Origin: Alphaproteobacteria bacterium
GTDB taxonomy: Bacteria; Pseudomonadota; Alphaproteobacteria; ATCC43930; CGMCC-115725
Reading direction: 5' to 3'
Assembly (NCBI GenBank): GCA_019240125.1
Contig: JAFAYW010000332.1
Location: 1-58,128 of the forward strand
DNA: 58,128 bases
Position numbers and translations under genes: made by a program. Positions 17,281 through 25,787 of this stretch are shown here, in pieces; position 1 is the stretch's first letter; the number at the start of each line of letters is the position of its first letter. The notes under the pieces were generated by a model. The model was not told the origin of the DNA and ran no database searches. It worked only from the letters and a program-made list of their open reading frames with translations.

Positions 17281-18380
17281 TATGCCACGCCCTCGTAGCT
17301 TACAGCCGCGCCAATCAGCTCCTGGTAGAGGGTTCGATAGCGCGCGGCCATGAGCGCCAGGGGAAAGTGCCGCGCGCGCGTTCGTGCCGCCCGTTGCAGC
17401 CGGTCCCGTTCGGCATCGTTATCGATCAGCCGCCGGATGGCCTCTCGCCATCGGCGCGGTTCGTCCGGCGGCAACAGAATTGCGGCACCGTCCCAGTTCT
17501 CCCTTAATGACGGAATATCACTGAGCAACAGCGCGCATCCGGCCGAAGCTGCCTCTAAAATCCCGAGCCCAAACGGCTCATAACGGGCCGGCGCCGCGTA
17601 GATCGCCGCGGACGCAAGGCGTCGGCGCAGCATCGCGCGATCGAGCGATCCAAGCGCCTGCGCCCGATTGAGTACCGCCAGGCCATGTTCGGGATGCATG
17701 GTGTCTCCAGCGATCTCAACCGGCCAGGGTAGATCCGGCGCGATCTCGTCGAGCAGTCGCAGGTTCTTCGCCGCGTCCCACACTCGGCCCGCGGCGAACA
17801 CCACGGACCGTTTGACCAGCACCGGGCTCACGGCATCAACGATGCCGTTCGGAATGACGGTTACTCGCTGGCGAGGAAAGCCGTAGTGCCGCTGCAGGTC
17901 GTCACAGCCGGCAGCAGTCAATGCGACCACACGGCTGGCGCGACGCAAGCCTGCTGTGACGGCGCACCGGTAATCGTTCCAGTCATCAGGCGCCGCTTCA
18001 CCATACACCGCATTCCACCACGACAGCACATCGGAATGCGCCACGGCGATCGTCGGCAACATGCCGGCGAGTGGCACCTGGGCATAGCCGTTGACGTGAA
18101 TCAGATCGACGTCATGCTGCCGCGCCAGCGACATCAGCCAATCGCGGCTGGCGGCGACGTCGCCCTGACCCCCGGCCATCCATTCGAGCCTGAGATCGCT
18201 CTCGATCAGTGACACGTTGGCAAGCCGAGCAACAGCCGCACGCTGCGTCGTCCCGGGCTGAGGCCCCAAAGTTGCGACGATAAACCGAACCCCCGCCAGC
18301 GCTGAACAAAGGTCCAGTGCGTAAGACCAGACGCCGCCGACCGCGTCAGCAGTCATCAGCACCGTTGGCCTCAGATGCAT
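17280..18380 (-). CDS. Glycosyltransferase family 4
   Basis: A 366-residue GT-B transferase. Features are VLMTADAVGGVWSYALDLCS at the N-terminus, IHVNGYAQ, AVAHSDVLSWW, the inter-domain VIPNGIVDAV, and the donor-binding APARYEPFGLGILEAASAGC with the EPFG-x-x-x-LEA pattern of retaining GT4 enzymes. The start at 18380 is chosen because it shares one base with the stop of the radical SAM gene (TGATG); the longer frame is a read-through of that gene. It probably uses a nucleotide sugar made by the two epimerases upstream. Confidence 0.85.
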   Translation of the reverse strand: MHLRPTVLMTADAVGGVWSYALDLCSALAGVRFIVATLGPQPGTTQRAAVARLANVSLIESDLRLEWMAGGQGDVAASRDWLMSLARQHDVDLIHVNGYAQVPLAGMLPTIAVAHSDVLSWWNAVYGEAAPDDWNDYRCAVTAGLRRASRVVALTAAGCDDLQRHYGFPRQRVTVIPNGIVDAVSPVLVKRSVVFAAGRVWDAAKNLRLLDEIAPDLPWPVEIAGDTMHPEHGLAVLNRAQALGSLDRAMLRRRLASAAIYAAPARYEPFGLGILEAASAGCALLLSDIPSLRENWDGAAILLPPDEPRRWREAIRRLIDNDAERDRLQRAARTRARHFPLALMAARYRTLYQELIGAAVSYEGVA

Positions 18381-19684
18381 CACGGGAACCCGGTCCCGAG
18401 TTGGTGCTCCAATTCGCGCAGGGGCCGCGGCCGTGTTTCCTGGATGTCGCTGAACACGTCGTGCCGTTCGAGATAGTGGTCGACGGCGCGTTCCCAGGCA
18501 TCGTCGTCCGGCTCGCCCCACAGCCGGCGGTAATCGGGCGAACCGGGGTACGGGAATAGCGGCACCGGCTCGTTCGCCCACACGCCATGCGCCTGAAGTT
18601 CATCGCGCCAGCGTTTGACCAGCGCCGGATCATCGGCACCGCTGGCAATCAGATTGGCCTGCACAAACGGCACCGACCGCCGCGCGTGGATCAAACGCCG
18701 TGTCAGGTCATCGGTAGAGACGCGGCAATCCTTGTCGAGCCAGTCGCGGCCTTCCGGCGACAGGCTCTCGACACCCGCCTCGATCGATACACAGCCGGCG
18801 GCGCCAAGCAGATCGAGCATGTCGTTGCGCCACAAATCGATGCGCGTCTGAATGCCGAACTGCATCGGCCGTCTCTCTACCTCTTCGAGCAATTCCCGCC
18901 ATGGCAGGAAAATCTCGTCGATGAAATAGACATAGCCGACACCGGCGGCGATCAGTCCGTCGAGTTCGTCCAGAATGGTGGCGAGCGGCCGCCGGCGATA
19001 ACGGTCGCGAAAATTCTCCTTCGCGCAGAAGCTGCAGTGATAGGGGCAGCCGCGCGATGTCTCCATCTCGGCGCCAGGCACAGTCGCCGCCTGGTCGAAA
19101 CGATGGTGGTGATGGGTATGATGTCGCAGCACTGTCGAGGGCCAGCGCAAAGCGGGGAGACGCGCGACTTCCGCCGCTTGCGTCCCGCCCTGCACGGTAA
19201 TTTCGCCCGCGCGACGATAGCAAATCCCGGAAATGCCGCCCCACTTCTCGCTTGAGGTGTCGGCGAGGCGCACCAGAACGTCCTCGCATTCGCCGAGCAC
19301 CACCACATCGACCGCCAGCTTCGACAAGGCTGCGCGCGGTGTCGTTGAACCATGCGGCCCAACCGCAATCCGAGTGGCCGGAACGTCTGAAAGAGCGGCC
19401 AGCGTCATCTGCGGCACGCGCAATTCCGGCGGAGCACAGCGCCAGAACAGGTAGCTCGGCGCAGTCGTGACAACCAGCATGTCGGGTGTTACGGCCGCGA
19501 CCCGCCGCTGCAGCATCCCCAGCTCCAGCCGTTCGGCATGCGCGTCGATGATCGCCGCTTCATGCCCGGCTTGCGTCAGCAACGCGGCAGCATAGCCGAA
19601 TTCCAGCGGCAAATGCGGCTCGTGACAGCCGAAGTAGATACTGCCGCTAAAATCCCAGTTGGGGTTAACCAGCGCTACCCTCAT
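18380..19684 (-). CDS. B12-binding domain radical SAM protein of the glycan cassette
   Basis: 434 residues. The N-terminal 150 residues form a cobalamin-binding-like Rossmann domain, with VNPNWDFSGS at the start and LPLEFGYAAALLTQAGHEA. The radical SAM core follows, with the cluster ligands C213, C217 and C220 in SRGCPYHCSFC and a later YFIDEIF strand. A natural histidine cluster (H188, H189, H191-H194) lies just before the core. I recall TIGR04295 describing this family in a conserved glycosyltransferase cassette. The likely chemistry is a radical C-methylation or rearrangement on a sugar or lipid acceptor, which is inference. Confidence 0.85.
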   Translation of the reverse strand: MRVALVNPNWDFSGSIYFGCHEPHLPLEFGYAAALLTQAGHEAAIIDAHAERLELGMLQRRVAAVTPDMLVVTTAPSYLFWRCAPPELRVPQMTLAALSDVPATRIAVGPHGSTTPRAALSKLAVDVVVLGECEDVLVRLADTSSEKWGGISGICYRRAGEITVQGGTQAAEVARLPALRWPSTVLRHHTHHHHRFDQAATVPGAEMETSRGCPYHCSFCAKENFRDRYRRRPLATILDELDGLIAAGVGYVYFIDEIFLPWRELLEEVERRPMQFGIQTRIDLWRNDMLDLLGAAGCVSIEAGVESLSPEGRDWLDKDCRVSTDDLTRRLIHARRSVPFVQANLIASGADDPALVKRWRDELQAHGVWANEPVPLFPYPGSPDYRRLWGEPDDDAWERAVDHYLERHDVFSDIQETRPRPLRELEHQLGTGFP

Positions 19685-20751
19685 TCGGCCGCCGCCTGCA
19701 ACGTCGATGCGCTTCGGTGCCGATCAACCAGCCAATCGTGCAGGCGGGCGATGCCATCCGCGACCGTCACATCGGGCTTCCAACCGGTCATGCGGGCAAA
19801 CTTGCCGTTGTCCGAGACATACCAGCGCTGATCCCCGACCCGCCATTCGCCATAGGCCGTATGCGGTGTCGCGCCGCGCAGATCCCCGATGCGGTCGAGC
19901 AGTTCGTTGAGGCTTGTCGTGTTGCACACGCCACCGCCGATATTGAAGGCCTCGCCGGCAATCTCTGGCAGGCATTCCTCAGCGCGAAGCAGCGCCGCAA
20001 CAAGATCATCCACATAAAGCAGGTCGCGCACCTGGCCGCCATCGCCGTAAATCGATATCATGCGGCCCTCGATCGCGCGGATCAGGAAATGCGCCACCCA
20101 CCCTTGATCTTCGGTGCCATGCTGGTGGGGGCCATAGATGCAGCTCATCCGGAACACGGCATTGGGCAGTCCGAAGCTGCGGGCGTAATCAAGCACGTAC
20201 TGATCGGCCGCTCCCTTGGAGCAGCCATAGGGGCTGTGAAACGATAAGGGGCGCCGTTCATCGATCCCGCTGCGTGCCAGTTCAGCAGCTGGCATATAAC
20301 GGGTGTCGGATGCGCTCAGCACCACATCGTCGAGCGCGCCATACACCTTATTGGTGGAGGTGAAGATCAGCCCGGCTCCGCTGCCGGCGTCGCGCAACGC
20401 CTCGAGCAGGTTCAGCGTGCCGGCTGCATTGACCGAGAAATCGTCGCGCGGCGCCTCCAGGCTGGTTGTCACCGCCACCTGCGCGGCGAAGTGAAAGACG
20501 ATGCCGACATCCGTAACCGCCTGCCGCACCGCCGCGGCGTCGCGAATATCCGCACAGACCACATCGAGGCGATTGCCGTACCGCGCCTTCAGCCATTGCA
20601 AATTCCGCTCGGTTCCGCGCCGCACAAGACTGTCGTAGACCCGCACCCCGCGCCCAAGCGACAGCAAGCGGTCGGCAAGGTTGGTGCCGATGAACCCTGC
20701 CCCACCGGTGATAAGAACGCGATGATCGGAGCGGGAGGACTGCCGGCTCAT
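19681..20751 (-). CDS. NAD-dependent epimerase, CDP-paratose/tyvelose 2-epimerase-like
   Basis: A 356-residue extended SDR. The NAD motif TGGAGFIGTN lies near residues 15-24. The distinctive FTSTNKVYG motif and catalytic SPYGCSKGAADQYVLDY (Tyr-x3-Lys) are typical of CDP-tyvelose 2-epimerases, and GDGGQVRDLLYVDDLV also fits. It would supply a modified nucleotide sugar to the glycosyltransferases. The ATG at 20751 overlaps the upstream epimerase stop (ATGA), and its own stop overlaps the radical SAM start by four bases. The exact sugar is not predictable. Confidence 0.85.
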   Translation of the reverse strand: MSRQSSRSDHRVLITGGAGFIGTNLADRLLSLGRGVRVYDSLVRRGTERNLQWLKARYGNRLDVVCADIRDAAAVRQAVTDVGIVFHFAAQVAVTTSLEAPRDDFSVNAAGTLNLLEALRDAGSGAGLIFTSTNKVYGALDDVVLSASDTRYMPAAELARSGIDERRPLSFHSPYGCSKGAADQYVLDYARSFGLPNAVFRMSCIYGPHQHGTEDQGWVAHFLIRAIEGRMISIYGDGGQVRDLLYVDDLVAALLRAEECLPEIAGEAFNIGGGVCNTTSLNELLDRIGDLRGATPHTAYGEWRVGDQRWYVSDNGKFARMTGWKPDVTVADGIARLHDWLVDRHRSASTLQAAAE

Positions 20752-21875
20752 ACGGTCAAACCGCGCGAAGACAACGCAGCAAGCGCCTCGCTGACACGAT
20801 CGATCGCGACCCGGCCGTCGAGCCAATCGACCAGTTTGCCGATGCCCTCATCGAACGACACTTGCGGCTGGTAGCCAAGGGCGGCACGCGCTTCGGAAAT
20901 GTCGGGGAAGCAATGCCGCACATCGCCCATGCGGCATTCGCCGATTATCTCGGGCTCGATCGATACGCAGAGCGCGCCGGCAAGCGCCCGGGCCACCTGC
21001 TTGATTGTCACTCGGCGGCCGCTGCCAATGTTGAGGGCCCGGCCCACCGCGGCATCGGCGGTGAGGCTTAGGCGACAGGCTTCGGCGATGTCGCTGACAT
21101 AGACGAAATCGCGGCTCTGCTCGCCGTCTTCAAAAATAAGCGGCGGCCGTTCGTTGAGCAGGCGCGCCCCGAATATCGCCAACACGCCGGTATAGGGATT
21201 GGACAGCGCCTGGTTGGGTCCGTAGACGTTAAAGAACCGCAACGCAACGGTCGGGATGTCATAAGCACCGCCGACCAGAAGACACAACCGTTCCTGGTCG
21301 TACTTCGACAGGGCGTACACCGATCCCATGGAGAGCGTCTTGGTTTCGGGCGTCGCGAGAGGTTGCAGAGCCTGTCCGTCGTCACCGATCGGCTCCCATA
21401 AACCCGATTTCAGCCGACCCGCGTCCCGCTCCACGAGCGACATCACGGTGCCATCCGACGACCTGTACAGCCCCTCACCATAAACGCTCATACTGGATGC
21501 GACAACGAGGCGACTGAACGGGCGCTCCTTGGTGCGTTCTACCATCGCCTCCAACAGGATTGCGGTGCCGCGCGCATTGACGTCAGTGTAATCAGCGACC
21601 TCATACATGCTCTGGCCGACGCCGACGCGCGCCGCCAAGTGAATGACAGCATCGACATCCGCCAAGGCCCGCCGCACCGTTTGAGGAGAGCGAATATCGC
21701 CCGTAATCAATTCAACTCGCCGATCGAGATAAGCCGGCGGCCGGCGTTCGTGACCATGGATTTGCGCATCGAGATTATCCAGCGCGCGAACCGCATAGCC
21801 CTCGCGCAGCAGTAGCGCGGCACAGTGCGAACCGATGAACCCGGCCCCACCCGTAATAAGAATTGTTTTGGGCAT
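20748..21875 (-). CDS. NAD-dependent epimerase, dTDP-L-rhamnose 4-epimerase-like
   Basis: A 375-residue extended SDR and first gene of the cassette. The NAD motif ITGGAGFIGSH lies near residues 7-17. The serine region SSMSVYGEG, catalytic YALSKYDQERL (Tyr-x3-Lys), LRFFNVYGPNQALSNPYTGV and EDGEQSRDFVYVSDIA follow. The insert around residues 140-185 (rich in Glu/Gly, before the catalytic Tyr) is typical of the dTDP-rhamnose 4-epimerase type. It would make a 6-deoxy sugar nucleotide. The AT-rich sequence upstream probably holds the promoter for the nine-gene operon. Confidence 0.85.
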   Translation of the reverse strand: MPKTILITGGAGFIGSHCAALLLREGYAVRALDNLDAQIHGHERRPPAYLDRRVELITGDIRSPQTVRRALADVDAVIHLAARVGVGQSMYEVADYTDVNARGTAILLEAMVERTKERPFSRLVVASSMSVYGEGLYRSSDGTVMSLVERDAGRLKSGLWEPIGDDGQALQPLATPETKTLSMGSVYALSKYDQERLCLLVGGAYDIPTVALRFFNVYGPNQALSNPYTGVLAIFGARLLNERPPLIFEDGEQSRDFVYVSDIAEACRLSLTADAAVGRALNIGSGRRVTIKQVARALAGALCVSIEPEIIGECRMGDVRHCFPDISEARAALGYQPQVSFDEGIGKLVDWLDGRVAIDRVSEALAALSSRGLTV

Positions 21876-22222
21876 GATCTCGCTGACTTAAGTAAATTAT
21901 CCGATCAACGGAGATTATTGCCGAAGGTTCAAACGTTTCAGGCTAAAAAAGAGCCGCCAGCAATCGCCAACCGGTCGCATGTCTCCGTAATATCACCATC
22001 TCATCGATCCGAATTCCTAGAATTATCTTATGTTCGGTCTATAAACATAGATTGTATTAACAGGTATACACAAATAAAGACGCTCTACTGGTAGGCAATG
22101 GCAGGCTTCGTTGCAGTCGAGGGCGGTTGAAAGTGCCGCCATCCGTTGTTCCTGCCTGTTTGTCGGCACGGGCACGCTTCGGCGGCTCGCAACAGCCCTC
22201 AATATCGAGAGAGGTAGTGGTT
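21876..22222. promoter_or_regulatory. AT-rich divergent control region of the glycan cassette and SDR/ADH pair
   Basis: This 347-base gap separates the leftward nine-gene operon from the rightward SDR and alcohol dehydrogenase. It has markedly lower GC than its surroundings, especially at 21880-21960 and 22000-22085, which suits promoters for both directions. I cannot place exact -35/-10 pairs with confidence. No gene is supported. Confidence 0.5.
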
Positions 22223-23023
22223 ATGGCGACGGATACCCGGCCACTTGCGCTCGTGACAGGCGCATCCAGCGGCATCGGTTACGAGCTGGCGAAATGCTGT
22301 GCCTGCGATGGCTTCGATCTGATCATCGTCGCCGACGAGCCGCAAATCCAACACGCCGCGGAAGATATTCGCGCGCTCGGTGTACAGGCGGAGCCGGTAC
22401 AAGCCGATCTCGCGACGTTTGACGGTGTCGACAAGTTGCTGGCGGCCGCGAAGAGGGAGGGCCGACCGATCGAGGCCCTTCTGGCCAATGCGGGTCGTGG
22501 CCTAGGGCGGGCCTATCTCGATCAAAACTTCGACGATGTGATGCGGGTGGTGAACACCAATATCGTTGGCACCTTGTACCTATTGCAGAAAGTCGGCCGC
22601 GAGATGCGGGACCGCGGCCGCGGCAAGATCCTCATCACAGGTTCGATCGCGGGCTTTATGCCTGGCACCTATCAGGCCGTGTACAACGGGACCAAGGCCT
22701 TTCTCGACTCCTTTTCCTATGCCTTGCGTCACGAGTTGAAGGACAGCGGTGTCACTGTCAGCTGTCTGATGCCCGGCGCCACCGAGACCGATTTCTTCGA
22801 ACGCGCCGACATGATGGACACCAAAGTCGGCGCTGCCGAAAAAGATGATGCCGCTATGGTGGCGAAGCAGGGCTTCGATGCGATGATGAAGGGCGAAGGC
22901 CAAGTCGTTACCGGTTGGCAGAACAAACTGCAAGCGGCCATCGCGCATGTCACTCCCGCCGATACGCTGGCGGAGATGCACAGTCGTATGGCTCAGCCCG
23001 GTACTGGGAAAGCCGCGGAGTAA
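22223..23023 (+). CDS. Short-chain dehydrogenase/reductase
   Basis: A 266-residue classical SDR with cofactor motif [12 protein letters not shown] at residues 10-21, an NAG element in LLANAGRG, and a catalytic Tyr-x3-Lys in [12 protein letters not shown]. It also has [20 protein letters not shown], common in a frequent but uncharacterised SDR subgroup. GAGAGAGG precedes the ATG at 22223. Five bases separate its stop from the next gene, so the pair is an operon. It could act with the alcohol dehydrogenase on polyols or aldehydes; a link to the glycan cassette is positional only. Confidence 0.85.
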   Translation: MATDTRPLALVTGASSGIGYELAKCCACDGFDLIIVADEPQIQHAAEDIRALGVQAEPVQADLATFDGVDKLLAAAKREGRPIEALLANAGRGLGRAYLDQNFDDVMRVVNTNIVGTLYLLQKVGREMRDRGRGKILITGSIAGFMPGTYQAVYNGTKAFLDSFSYALRHELKDSGVTVSCLMPGATETDFFERADMMDTKVGAAEKDDAAMVAKQGFDAMMKGEGQVVTGWQNKLQAAIAHVTPADTLAEMHSRMAQPGTGKAAE

Positions 23024-23028
23024 GCGCG

Positions 23029-24198
23029 ATGAAGGCTCTCTGCTGGCACGGCAAGGCCGATATGCGGTGCGACACCGTTCCCGATCCCAAGATCGAGCAT
23101 CTCCGCGACGCCATCGTCAAGGTCACTGCCACTGCGATCTGCGGCTCGGATCTGCACATCTATGGCGGCCTCATTCCCACCATGGAACATGGCGATGTCA
23201 TCGGCCACGAGGCGATGGGCGAAATCGTCGAACTCGGCAGCGAGGTGAAAAACCTCAGGATCGGTGATCGCGTCGTCATTCCATTCACGATCGCCTGTGG
23301 TGAATGCTTTTTCTGTAAGCGCGGATTTTACTCGGGCTGTGAACGCAGCAACCCTAACGCACAGACGGCCGAAAAATTATGGGGCCATTCGCCGGCCGGA
23401 CTATTCGGCTATTCGCATCTGCTTGGCGGCTTCGCTGGCGGGCAGGCGGAATATGTGCGCGTCCCCTATGCTGATGTCGGGCCGATCAAGGTGCCGCAGG
23501 GGCTTGCTGATGAACAGGTGCTTTTCCTGTCCGACGTATTCCCCACCGGCTACATGGCGGCCGATTATTGCAACATTCAGCAGGGCGACACGATCGCGGT
23601 GTGGGGTTGTGGCCCCGTTGGTCAGTTCGCTATCCGCAGTGCCTTTCTGCTCGGGGCAGGCCGCGTCATCGCGATCGACACGGTCCCCGAGCGGCTGGCA
23701 TTGGCGCAATCCGCGGGTGCGGAAACCCTCGATTTTATGAAAGAGGATATCTACAACGCGCTGCAGGCATTGACGAAAGGTCGTGGCCCCGATGCCTGCA
23801 TTGATGCAGTGGGCACCGAAGCGGAAACCATGGCGAGCGGTGATTCGATACTCGACCGCGTCAAGGTCGCCACTTTCATGGGCACCGATCGGCCGCATGT
23901 ACTGCGGCAGGCGATTCACTGTTGCCGCAACTTCGGCACCGTGTCGATCGTCGGTGTCTATGGCGGGTTCCTCGATAAAATCCCCATGGGGTCGGCTATT
24001 AATCGCGGCTTGACCTTCCGCATGGCCCAGACGCCCGTGCAACATTACCTGCCGAAGCTGATGCAGCTGATCGAACAGGGCGAGATCGATCCGTCCGTTA
24101 TCATCACCCACCAGGCCCGGCTCGAAGACGGGCCGGCACTCTATAAGACGTTCCGGGAGAAGAAGGACGGGTGTGTCAAGGTGGTGATGAAGCCATAG
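23029..24198 (+). CDS. Zinc-dependent alcohol dehydrogenase (medium-chain)
   Basis: A 389-residue MDR enzyme. The catalytic zinc region is [12 protein letters not shown] and [12 protein letters not shown]. Structural zinc ligands are in [16 protein letters not shown] (C-x2-C-x2-C-x7-C). The cofactor motif is [12 protein letters not shown]. These residues place it among glutathione-independent formaldehyde or polyol dehydrogenase-like MDRs. A ribosome binding site (CGGAG) overlaps the SDR stop region. The substrate is unknown. It follows the SDR with almost no gap, and the transcript ends before the convergent tRNA-Thr. Confidence 0.9.
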   Translation: MKALCWHGKADMRCDTVPDPKIEHLRDAIVKVTATAICGSDLHIYGGLIPTMEHGDVIGHEAMGEIVELGSEVKNLRIGDRVVIPFTIACGECFFCKRGFYSGCERSNPNAQTAEKLWGHSPAGLFGYSHLLGGFAGGQAEYVRVPYADVGPIKVPQGLADEQVLFLSDVFPTGYMAADYCNIQQGDTIAVWGCGPVGQFAIRSAFLLGAGRVIAIDTVPERLALAQSAGAETLDFMKEDIYNALQALTKGRGPDACIDAVGTEAETMASGDSILDRVKVATFMGTDRPHVLRQAIHCCRNFGTVSIVGVYGGFLDKIPMGSAINRGLTFRMAQTPVQHYLPKLMQLIEQGEIDPSVIITHQARLEDGPALYKTFREKKDGCVKVVMKP

Positions 24199-24251
24199 GC
24201 ACCAGCACCGCGCGATGCCCTCGGCGTCACGCCTGCGTCATTTAAGCGAGC

Positions 24252-24326
24252 TGGTGCCCCGAGTCGGATTTGAACCAACGGCCTACCGCTTACGAAGCGG
24301 TTGCTCTACCGCTGAGCTATCGGGGC
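24252..24326 (-). tRNA. tRNA-Thr (anticodon CGT)
   Basis: On the minus strand the acceptor arms GCCCCGA and TCGGGGC pair fully. The D-arm reads GCTC AGCGGTA GAGC, the anticodon arm ACCGC TTCGTAA GCGGT gives anticodon CGT (genomic 24292-24294), and the T-arm is GTTGG TTCAAAT CCGAC. Discriminator A and an encoded CCA follow. It decodes ACG. Its 5' part overlaps the last seven codons of hemY. Confidence 0.97.
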
Positions 24327-25787
24327 GATATCGATGCCAGCCTGTGGCGGGTTATTATCCGATTGCGTCGCCGCCGCCAAGCTGTTCGGCATAGCGCCTG
24401 CCCCGCCCGGCATATCTCCGGCGATATTGCTGGCCGGCAGGATCAGCGGCGCCAGCCCGCCTGCTCCCGATGTCGCCAGCATCCGGCCGCCAGCCCCTGA
24501 GCGGCGCCAGCGCAGTGTGTCGAGTTCGCCGCAATGCGGACAGAGCGCGTGCCAAACGAGGCTTTCCAAGGCGCAGGCCCCGCAGACATAGCAAGAATCC
24601 GACGATGCACTCATCGCGCGGTCCAGCCAGTCGCGCGCCGCGGCATAGTCGCCATCGGGACTCTCTTCGAGCCGCGCCATCAACAGGCAGAGCTGTCGCG
24701 AGGGCGCCGGCGACGCCTGTCCGGCGGCTATCGCCAGATGCCGCCGTGCCTCGCCCCACAGCTGCGCCGCAAGCGCCGCCTCTCCGATCGCGACGTGGCT
24801 CTCGGTGGCGCTCGGGTTCTGTTCCGACAGCCGCAACAAAGCCGCGGCGCGGGCCAGTGGAGCCGCTTCACTGCTGGTCTGCAGATAGAGCCGGGCCAGT
24901 TCGGGGTGCGGCGCCGTGCGCCAGGCGCGCTCAATGGTACGGATGGCGCGGCGGCGGTGCCCGAGCTGTAGTTGCAGGCGGGCGCGCGCGGCGGCGGGAC
25001 CGGGGAGATCCGGAACCAGCGACAGTGCTTTCCCCGCCAGCGCCGCGGCCTGGCGAGTGTCGCCCTGTCGCTCCGCAACGCGGCTGAGTTCGTACAGAAC
25101 GACGCCGCGATGATGCCGCTCAATCTCGTTGGGCAAGGCACCGCGGCGCACCGACCCGGCCAATGTCTGGCGCGCCGCTTCCCAGTCCCCCGCCCGCGCC
25201 TGCAGGATCAAGAGGCTTTCGACGACCCAGCGGGCGTCCGGCCGTAACACGCGCGCACGCTCGGCAAGCCGCCGCGCGACATCGTTATCGCCCGCCCGCA
25301 CCGCCTGTCCGAGCAATCCTCGTATGCCGAGAAACTCGGTTTCGCTTCGATCCAGCAGCGCCGAATAGGCACGCTGCGCCGCTGCGGGATCGCCCTGGCG
25401 CTGCGCCGCCTCGGCGGCGAGCAGCAGCCCGACCGGCACCTCGCCGATCAGCGTCTCGACCCGTCGCGCCTGGACCCGCGCTTCCCCCGCCTGCCCCGCC
25501 GCCAGCGCGACCAGCCCGCGCGTCAGGGCACGATCGGCAGCAACCCGCCGCCGCTCGGCGCGGTGCCGGCGCCAGGTGCGCGGCAAACGCCGCACTGCGC
25601 CCAGCAGCGCGGTCAGCGCCGCGACGAGCAGCGCGAACACGAAAAGTGCCGCGACGAGGACGCCGACCGATGTGTCGAGCTGCCGCCCCTGCCAGACAAT
25701 CTCCACATGCCCGGGATGGTCGGCAAAAAACACCGTCGCCGCCACCGCGGCGACGATCACAAGCAGCGCGGCGATAGCTCGGCTCAA
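24306..25787 (-). CDS. hemY: HemY-like heme-biosynthesis-associated TPR membrane protein
   Basis: 493 residues with two membrane segments (1-22 and 41-63), a basic linker, and TPR-like helical repeats from about 85 to 390. A C-terminal zinc ribbon has C399-x2-C402 and C416-x2-C419. This is the proteobacterial HemY type (not protoporphyrinogen oxidase), whose role in heme synthesis is still unclear. The start is a TTG overlapping the upstream stop (TTGA). The tail after residue 430 is low-complexity, and the TAG stop lies inside the D-arm of the tRNA-Thr gene. Confidence 0.88.
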   Translation of the reverse strand: MSRAIAALLVIVAAVAATVFFADHPGHVEIVWQGRQLDTSVGVLVAALFVFALLVAALTALLGAVRRLPRTWRRHRAERRRVAADRALTRGLVALAAGQAGEARVQARRVETLIGEVPVGLLLAAEAAQRQGDPAAAQRAYSALLDRSETEFLGIRGLLGQAVRAGDNDVARRLAERARVLRPDARWVVESLLILQARAGDWEAARQTLAGSVRRGALPNEIERHHRGVVLYELSRVAERQGDTRQAAALAGKALSLVPDLPGPAAARARLQLQLGHRRRAIRTIERAWRTAPHPELARLYLQTSSEAAPLARAAALLRLSEQNPSATESHVAIGEAALAAQLWGEARRHLAIAAGQASPAPSRQLCLLMARLEESPDGDYAAARDWLDRAMSASSDSCYVCGACALESLVWHALCPHCGELDTLRWRRSGAGGRMLATSGAGGLAPLILPASNIAGDMPGGAGAMPNSLAAATQSDNNPPQAGIDIAPIAQR

